A DNA stretch of 64,000 nucleotides from Abyssisolibacter fermentans (GTDB taxonomy: Bacteria > Bacillota > Clostridia > Tissierellales > MCWD3). Positions within the stretch are counted from its first letter, which is position 1. Every line of letters starts with the position of its first letter. Of the stretch, positions 62,974-64,000 are shown piece by piece. The stretch is taken from assembly GCF_001559865.1 (NCBI RefSeq), contig NZ_LOHE01000037.1, forward strand, positions 230,283 to 294,282, in the 5' to 3' direction. Below the pieces are notes generated by a model. It saw only the letters and a list, made by a program, of their open reading frames with translations. It did not search any database and was not told where the DNA came from. The position numbers and the translations under genes were made by a program.

Positions 62974-63158
62974 GGGACCCATCTCATAATCTTTGACGGC
63001 TGGGCAAGAGCCCGTTTTGAAATGAATAAGAAGCTCACTACTTGTGTTCCTAGCAGTAAGTGATTCACTCAAAATCGTAGATTTTGGTTCTCTACTTAAG
63101 AGCGATGAAGAAACGAACTCTTGAAGTCACGCTTTCACAGAGACATGAGATGGGTGCC
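62974..63158 (+). ncRNA. Candidate structured RNA of about 185 nt, class unassigned
   Basis: Ends GGGACCCATCTCAT (62974-62987) and ATGAGATGGGTGCC (63145-63158) pair in 13 of 14 positions. Inside are GGGC-AAGA-GCCC (63002-63013) and an AGCG/CGCT stem enclosing GAAACGAACTCTTGAAG (from 63101). It is distinctly richer in G+C than its surroundings and has no ORF. An R1 repeat copy (63031-63099) sits in the middle as if inserted into a hairpin loop. The architecture resembles large clostridial noncoding RNAs, but I cannot name a family. Strand is inferred from flanking genes. Confidence 0.55.
63031..63099 (-). repeat. R1 repeat copy inside the candidate structured RNA
   Basis: In reverse complement it reads AAGTAGAGAACC, AAAATC/GATTTT hairpin, GTGAATCACTTAC, then ACTGCT/AGTAGT hairpin. 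Compared with other copies, the outer AGC/GCT pair has changed to AGT/ACT, a compensatory change. Confidence 0.65.
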
Positions 63159-63220
63159 TAGTAACTATATTGGTAGTATTTGTAACTAATTAATTAGATT
63201 CTAAATAATGGAGGATAATT

Positions 63221-63778
63221 ATGAGAGATGTTGCTATGAAACAATTAAGAGAACATGTTGATTCTGATAGTTTGCTAAAACATAGTTTGGCTGTAGAAGC
63301 TTCTATGAGGGGTTATGCAAAAAAGTTTGATGAAACTGTTGAAAGATGGGGAGCATGTGGTTTGCTACATGATATAGATTTTCAAAAGCATCCAGATGAA
63401 CACCCATTGGTGGGAGTAGAGATACTAAGAGATTTAGGGTATGATGAAGAATTTGTCATGGCTGTAAAAGGTCATTCTGATGCTACTAATACCCCTAGAG
63501 AAACAAAATTAGCTAAGACATTGTATGCAGTTGATGAACTCTCAAGTTTTATTATAGCTTGTGTACTTGTAAGACCTACGAAATTTGAAGGATTAAAGAT
63601 TAAATCAATAAAGAAAAAATTGAAAGACAAAGCATTTGCAAGAGCTGTTGATAGAGAGCAGATAAAAAAATCAGCAGAAGAATTAGGAATAGATTTAAAT
63701 GAGCATATTCAAACTGTTATGGATGCTTTACTAGTAAGAGAAGAAGAATTACAAAAAGAAGGATTGAGTTTGATTTAG
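63221..63778 (+). CDS. HD-domain hydrolase
   Basis: 185 residues, single HD domain. The metal ligands are His in LLKHSLAVE, HD in GLLHDIDFQKHPDEHPLVG and a later Asp in YAVDELSSF. The family hydrolyses phosphate bonds in nucleotides or related compounds; this subgroup is often annotated HDIG protein with unknown substrate. GGAGG precedes the ATG. A terminator follows directly. Confidence 0.85.
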   Translation: MRDVAMKQLREHVDSDSLLKHSLAVEASMRGYAKKFDETVERWGACGLLHDIDFQKHPDEHPLVGVEILRDLGYDEEFVMAVKGHSDATNTPRETKLAKTLYAVDELSSFIIACVLVRPTKFEGLKIKSIKKKLKDKAFARAVDREQIKKSAEELGIDLNEHIQTVMDALLVREEELQKEGLSLI

Positions 63779-63800
63779 GTAGGTGTTTCCTGCTTTTTTA
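63779..63800 (+). terminator. Terminator of the HD-domain gene
   Basis: GTAGG (63779-63783) pairs with CCTGC (63789-63793) with one G-U, followed by TTTTTTA. The hairpin starts inside the stop region. Confidence 0.65.
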
Positions 63801-63872
63801 TTAATAATAACAAAATTGTTAAAATAGCTAGAGTAAATCTTTGATGGAAGTGTGACTCAATGTTTTTGTGTT

Positions 63873-63982
63873 GAAGCTATACAAGACATTTTTTTTACTC
63901 GGAGATGCCTATATTTTTTGATAGTATGAAGATGAAAAAATATAGGCATCAATGTCGTGGTCAAAAAATGTCATGTAGCTTC
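63873..63982. repeat. Nested inverted repeat at the window edge
   Basis: Outer arms begin GAAGCTA (63873) and end TAGCTTC (63982), and continue with GACATTTTTT/AAAAAATGTC after a small bulge. The inner arms, 16 bases each (GATGCCTATATTTTTT at 63904 and its complement at 63935-63950), are perfect. It could be a MITE-like element or compound terminator. Confidence 0.6.
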
Positions 63983-64000
63983 TAAAGAATTTAATGTTTT

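Noticed and set aside
1..64000. tRNA, rRNA, prophage or transposase genes
   Set aside because: None was recognised on either strand; the repeats are present without any visible transposase.

Overview
The window looks like chromosomal DNA of a low-G+C (roughly 30 %), strictly anaerobic, acetogenic member of the Clostridia. The evidence is a complete Wood-Ljungdahl (reductive acetyl-CoA) gene set in the order known from clostridial acetogens and Clostridioides difficile, an oxygen-sensitive class III ribonucleotide reductase, an Fe-S L-serine dehydratase, an ANTAR-type glnA control system, and strong GGAGG ribosome binding sites. No rRNA, tRNA, CRISPR array, transposase or phage gene was seen.

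Layout. 1-9 kb: end of an unknown gene, a PAS-GAF-GGDEF-HD-GYP c-di-GMP protein (minus strand), sdaAB-sdaAA, a macro-domain protein, a CPBP protease, and the AmmeMemoRadiSam genes (MEMO/AMMECR1 fusion plus radical SAM). 9.2-10.5 kb: a stretch without conventional genes that holds an array of tiny ORFs with strong Shine-Dalgarno sites, several sharing a C-terminal motif G-L/M-x-E-Y-x-K-L/I-E-Y/F-K/R. 10.7-16.5 kb: a sigma-54 enhancer-binding regulator, then a canonical -24/-12 promoter driving an MFS transporter, a MalY/PatB-type C-S lyase and an NhaC-family antiporter. 17.6-37.9 kb: one-carbon and acetyl-CoA region: 5-formyl-THF cyclo-ligase, folate ECF S-component, cooS, cooC, fhs, fchA, folD, metV, metF, lpdA, second cooC-like gene, acsD, acsC, acsE, acsB, gcvH, acsV, cooT-like, DUF3842. 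38-46 kb: His/Cys-rich metal protein, small unknown genes, DUF3786 protein and a divergent Ni/Co ECF transporter operon, then an Fe/Mn superoxide dismutase. 46.5-50.7 kb: glnA with an attenuator leader, an ANTAR response regulator, DUF134 and DUF5320 proteins. 51-57 kb: ABC exporter and nrdD-nrdG. 57-64 kb: orphan hybrid-free PAS histidine kinase, an ABC importer pair without binding protein, aldose epimerase-like protein, HD-domain hydrolase.

How it works together: CO2 is reduced on tetrahydrofolate by Fhs, FchA, FolD and MetFV, the methyl group passes through AcsE to the corrinoid protein AcsCD, and CooS/AcsB build acetyl-CoA. CooC, CooT, the His-rich protein and the Ni/Co transporter plausibly supply nickel and cobalt, and AcsV reactivates the corrinoid. 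A palindrome TGTATACA(A) recurs upstream of the cyclo-ligase, cooS, folD, lpdA, DUF3786 and the metal-transporter operon, suggesting one regulon.

The intergenic space is unusual: at least ten copies of a roughly 65-bp two-hairpin element with compensatory base changes, together with two or three companion modules, are scattered through the window, and a probable structured RNA of about 185 nt (62,974-63,158) carries one of these copies in its middle. These elements and the micro-peptide array are the most promising undescribed features.
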